Shown here: piece by piece, positions 60,787 to 64,000 of the stretch
How positions within the stretch are numbered: the stretch's first letter is position 1
How the letters are laid out: every line of letters begins with the position of its first letter
Assembly: GCF_013009345.1 (NCBI RefSeq)
Contig: NZ_JABELE010000006.1
Span: 1-64,000, forward strand
Length of the DNA stretch: 64,000 nucleotides
DNA from: Acinetobacter geminorum
GTDB taxonomy: Bacteria; Pseudomonadota; Gammaproteobacteria; Pseudomonadales; Moraxellaceae
Direction of reading: 5' to 3'
Made by a program: the position numbers and the translations under genes
The notes under the pieces: model-generated
What the model was told of the DNA's origin: nothing
Database searches by the model: none
What the model saw: the letters and a program-made list of their open reading frames with translations, nothing else

Positions 60787-61827
60787 CTAGGCAGTCGCCT
60801 GTGCCGGACGATAATCAATCACATGATGACGCCAGTGCTCTTTTAACTGTGGCGTAAATTCAAGATTATTCTCATCGTAAACTTTGCCATCAATTTCGCG
60901 AGCAATTAAACCTGCAATACTCGCCATCATGTCAAAACCAGTCACGGCTTTACTGTTTGGAAGGGCAAGGAAAAATGCTAACCCTTGAACTTGTTCAGTA
61001 GATAGCGTTTCAAGATCAAACCCAGCTGGTCCATTGTCTGTCATACGCAATACAGAGAACATGAGTACACTCGGCTCATCGGTATTTTCATAACGATGGA
61101 AGCACGACATTTCACCGTAGCGTAAACCATATTTTAACAGCACTTTAAGCGCTTTATCACCAGACAATGCACGACGAGGGTTTGGATAAACATTTAGCGC
61201 AATAATCTGTTCAGCCATCGCTAATGCACTTTCATCATCATAACGTTGCTGTTCATGTAAATGCACATCCAGAATATTACTCTCGCCTTCAAACTCAGCA
61301 ATTTCGGCAGTTTCAATATTCGGGTTTAAACTCAACTCAGGCTCAGTTTTTTCGCTTTCAGCTTCCAGATTTTCTTTTGCTAAAGCTTCAGCTTCCGGTT
61401 TAACAGAAACTGTATCAACCAACTCAACTGAACCATCTTTATGAATGGTAGAACTTGGTACTGTTTCTTGAGATTTAATTTCTTCTACAGAAGCGTTTTC
61501 AACAACTGCTTGAGTTTGTTCAGTTTGAATTGCTTTAGCGGGTTCTACGGTCTCAATTTCTGTCTGTTTTGTTTCAGGTACTTGTAACGGCGCAGCTTCG
61601 CTTAAAGTTGGTTCTACTCGCTCTGCACTAGTCACCGCTACAGATTCAGTTTTCTCAAGCTGATCTCTCACGTGCCTAGGTATAACCGGTTGATTACTAT
61701 CAGGATTAATATGCAAATCACTGTCTAATGAGGGTTCAGCATGGTTTGGCTTTTTTAAAATCATTTTTAAGCCAATTAGCATAATTATAATGGCAACAAC
61801 GATGCCAATAATCGTATTGATTTCCAT
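60787..61827 (-). CDS. zipA: Cell division protein ZipA
   Basis: Anchors FtsZ to the inner membrane at the division site. The 346-residue protein has an N-terminal membrane segment (residues 5-22), a long Glu/Thr/Val-rich linker to about residue 190, and the C-terminal FtsZ-binding domain (LDVHLHEQQ to about 335). ATG 61827 comes one base after the smc stop codon, so the pair is probably coupled. Confidence 0.93.
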   Translation of the reverse strand: MEINTIIGIVVAIIIMLIGLKMILKKPNHAEPSLDSDLHINPDSNQPVIPRHVRDQLEKTESVAVTSAERVEPTLSEAAPLQVPETKQTEIETVEPAKAIQTEQTQAVVENASVEEIKSQETVPSSTIHKDGSVELVDTVSVKPEAEALAKENLEAESEKTEPELSLNPNIETAEIAEFEGESNILDVHLHEQQRYDDESALAMAEQIIALNVYPNPRRALSGDKALKVLLKYGLRYGEMSCFHRYENTDEPSVLMFSVLRMTDNGPAGFDLETLSTEQVQGLAFFLALPNSKAVTGFDMMASIAGLIAREIDGKVYDENNLEFTPQLKEHWRHHVIDYRPAQATA

Positions 61828-61828
61828 T

Positions 61829-64000
61829 CTATGACTCCGAAACTAACCCGTATTCTTTTGCCTGTTCTAGATCGACAGTGACTAATTTTGATGTACCCGG
61901 TTCAGGCATGGTCACACCCAACAAATCAGTTGCCATGGTCATCGCCAGCTTATTATGTGTAATGTAAATGAATTGTACATGTTCAGAAAGCTCTTTTACC
62001 AAATTACAATATCTCTGAACATTCGCATCATCAAGTGGTGCGTCCACTTCATCTAATACGCAAAACGGTGCCGGATTTAATCTAAAAATCGCAAATACTA
62101 ATGCTAACGCTGTTAAAGCCTTTTCTCCACCGGAAAGTAATGCTAGAGAACTATTTTTCTTACCCGGCGGCCTTGCCATCAGTTTAACACCAGATTGCCA
62201 GTCATCTTCAAGACTTAAACTCGCCTCACCACCATTAAAAACCTTTGGAAACAGATTTTGCAACTCCTGATTGATCTGATCAAAAGTTGTCATAAACAGC
62301 TTACGAGTTTCTTGGTCAATGCTTTTCATCGCATCTTTTAATTGAGTTACCGTATTTTCCAAATCTTGAATCTGGTGACTCAGCTCATCAAAACGTTGAG
62401 AAACTTCTTCAAACTCTTGCGAAGCGGCAAGATTAACCGCACCGATTTTTTCAAACTGTTTCTGTACTTTTTCCAGTTTTTGCTGGTGCTCGGCTAAATC
62501 TATTTGTAAGCCTTTTTGGAGTTCGGCATTTAGCTCTTTAAGCTGCTCTTGATAATGCTCACGATCTGATTTGGCTGCTTGCCATGCCAACCGTTTCGCT
62601 TCAAGTTGTTCTCTGAGCTGCTCATCTTTTTGTTGATATTGATGACGCTGATCGGTCAAAGTCTGCTGTTTTTCCTGCACACTATTGAGTTCAAGCTGCC
62701 ATTCATTCCAGTTCTTTTGCAACTTTTCAGTTTGAGCAAATTGTTGCTGAAACTCTGACTCAAGATTCGGTAGCTCTAATTGAATAGGGTCAACAAACTT
62801 TTTCGCTTGCTCCATTTGAGCTGCAATTTGCTGATATTGACTTTGCAAGAACGAGATATCTTTTTCAAGCAACTCAACCTGTTGAGTAGTCTGAGTACTA
62901 TTACGGCGTAAAACTTCACGTTCTTGTTGTTGATGTTGCAAGGCTTGTTGCTGTTCTTCTAGCTGCTCTGTTAATTCTTCTACCCGAAATTGCAAAGTTT
63001 TATAGTCAGGTAAAATGGTTTCGAGCTTGATTGCTAATGCATGCAAATCAATTTCAAGATCATCTTTTTGCATTGCATCTTCTTCAAGCTGCATATCCAA
63101 CTGACCAAGTTGATCTTTTAATTGCTGTTTTTGCAGTAAAAATGCTTGTGCCGCGGTTTGTTGCTTAGCAATTTGTACATCAAGCTGTTGTAAGTCTTTT
63201 TGCTTTTGTTTCACAACTTGCTGTTTGTGCTGCACACTTGACTGTAAGTGCGCTAACTCATCTTTTTGCTGAACTACGATTTGATCTAATGTTTGTAATT
63301 CAGGTTGTTGCTTTTCAAGAGCTTGTTCAATTTCGTCTAGACGAATACGGTGGCTCAGCATACCTTGTGCACTTTGACTTTCGTCATCATACATAAGGGC
63401 AATCACCCAATCCTGCCCGACATGATAGCCATCTAAAGTCAAAACAGACTGACCATGTTGCAATTGCTTTTGCTCATTTAAAGCTTGAGTCAAATCTTGT
63501 GCAATCGCTACATTTGAAAAGATTGATAGTTGTGGCGATGCAATCCACTCATTTAAACAAGCCAAGTTCCCTTTAAATTTACTTGTTTGCTCTGAAGGTT
63601 TTAACTGGCGGGCAACTCCTTCTTGAAAGACTTGTTCGGTCTCAAGAATATGAGCTTGTAACCATTTTGCTAAAAACTTCTCAACAATCTGCGCATGCGG
63701 TTTGCCCTGCTCTGTTAACTCTAGAGCTTGCATTAAACGTAACGTATCTTGGTTTTGCTTTGGACTTTGTTTAGCAACAAGCTGGCTTAAGTTTTTCTGC
63801 TCTGATAATAAAACTTGGATTTCTGTTTTCAGTGTTTGCTGCTGGTTTTTATTTACCTGATGCGCTTGTTGAGCTTGTTCAATATGCTGCACATATTGCT
63901 CAATTTCAGTTTCAAGCGTCGAAATTTCACTACGCAACTGTTGTTGCAGTTGCTCAAGCTCACCCTGCTCACCTTCATGAACATGCGATTGAATTTGGTT
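61829..64000 (-). CDS. smc: Chromosome partition protein SMC, C-terminal part (cut by window edge)
   Basis: The frame is open to the window edge, giving 723 C-terminal residues. It contains the hinge region, a long coiled coil rich in Gln, Glu and Lys, and the C-terminal half of the ATPase head with the signature LSGGEKALTALALVFA and Walker B FCVLDEVDAPLDD. The N-terminal Walker A lies outside. It works with ScpA and ScpB, encoded at 46689-48073. The TTG at 63937 is only an internal codon, not a start. Confidence 0.95.
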   Translation of the reverse strand, partial: NQIQSHVHEGEQGELEQLQQQLRSEISTLETEIEQYVQHIEQAQQAHQVNKNQQQTLKTEIQVLLSEQKNLSQLVAKQSPKQNQDTLRLMQALELTEQGKPHAQIVEKFLAKWLQAHILETEQVFQEGVARQLKPSEQTSKFKGNLACLNEWIASPQLSIFSNVAIAQDLTQALNEQKQLQHGQSVLTLDGYHVGQDWVIALMYDDESQSAQGMLSHRIRLDEIEQALEKQQPELQTLDQIVVQQKDELAHLQSSVQHKQQVVKQKQKDLQQLDVQIAKQQTAAQAFLLQKQQLKDQLGQLDMQLEEDAMQKDDLEIDLHALAIKLETILPDYKTLQFRVEELTEQLEEQQQALQHQQQEREVLRRNSTQTTQQVELLEKDISFLQSQYQQIAAQMEQAKKFVDPIQLELPNLESEFQQQFAQTEKLQKNWNEWQLELNSVQEKQQTLTDQRHQYQQKDEQLREQLEAKRLAWQAAKSDREHYQEQLKELNAELQKGLQIDLAEHQQKLEKVQKQFEKIGAVNLAASQEFEEVSQRFDELSHQIQDLENTVTQLKDAMKSIDQETRKLFMTTFDQINQELQNLFPKVFNGGEASLSLEDDWQSGVKLMARPPGKKNSSLALLSGGEKALTALALVFAIFRLNPAPFCVLDEVDAPLDDANVQRYCNLVKELSEHVQFIYITHNKLAMTMATDLLGVTMPEPGTSKLVTVDLEQAKEYGLVSES

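Overview
This 64 kb window is chromosomal DNA from an Acinetobacter species, most likely of the A. calcoaceticus-baumannii complex. The DNA is AT-rich and the genes are almost all gammaproteobacterial housekeeping genes. The carnitine oxygenase cluster matches A. baumannii CntA/CntB down to the numbering of the catalytic residues, and the HemJ-type protoporphyrinogen oxidase also fits. I see no prophage, insertion sequence, CRISPR array or toxin cluster.

Layout. (1) 1-3.9 kb: the str operon (rpsL-rpsG-fusA-tuf, minus strand), with a terminator-like hairpin in the rpsL leader, a potential pseudoknot before rpsG and a 20-codon ORF with a strong ribosome binding site between rpsG and fusA. (2) 3.9-11.1 kb: an EcsC-family protein, fabB, hemJ, a HELTH-motif putative metalloprotein, a possible 47-aa membrane peptide, nadE and a coupled gene of unknown function. 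(3) 11.05-21.33 kb: a carnitine catabolic island (minus-strand operon D-malate dehydrogenase, BCCT transporter, alpha/beta hydrolase, cntA, aldehyde dehydrogenase, cntB; divergent LysR regulator; outer-membrane porin). It lies between two almost identical 125-bp direct repeats, each holding a whole elongator tRNA-Met gene, its -10 box and its terminator. (4) 21.3-33.5 kb: rnpB, coaD-ferredoxin, smpB, a flavodoxin-like gene, rluD-pgeF, bamD with an unusual repeat-bearing tail, dnaG, hemA, a TPR protein, lolB and ispE. (5) 33.5-45 kb: two tRNA-Gln genes (the first overlaps the ispE stop codon), prs, rplY, pth, panD, a DUF2157/DUF4401 plus GDYXXLXY membrane pair, an FMN riboswitch upstream of ribB, a HAD phosphatase, thiD, a LysM/BON protein, and yceD-rpmF-fabD-fabG-acpP. 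(6) 45-49 kb: epmC, yciO, scpA-scpB-rluB. (7) 49-54 kb: biotin genes bioH, bioA, bioF, bioC, bioD. (8) 54-64 kb: otsB-otsA, an MFS transporter with a hairpin over its ribosome binding site, a bacterioferritin without the heme-ligand methionine, and ligA, zipA and a partial smc.

The carnitine genes form a complete route by known biochemistry: BCCT uptake, CntAB cleavage of carnitine to trimethylamine and malic semialdehyde, oxidation to malate by the aldehyde dehydrogenase, and decarboxylation to pyruvate by the D-malate dehydrogenase. The hydrolase and porin may widen the substrate range, which is inference. The most unusual features are RNA-level and arrangement features rather than a new protein system: the str-operon leader structures and small ORF, the tRNA-Met repeats around the catabolic island, and the shared ispE stop/tRNA-Gln 5' end.
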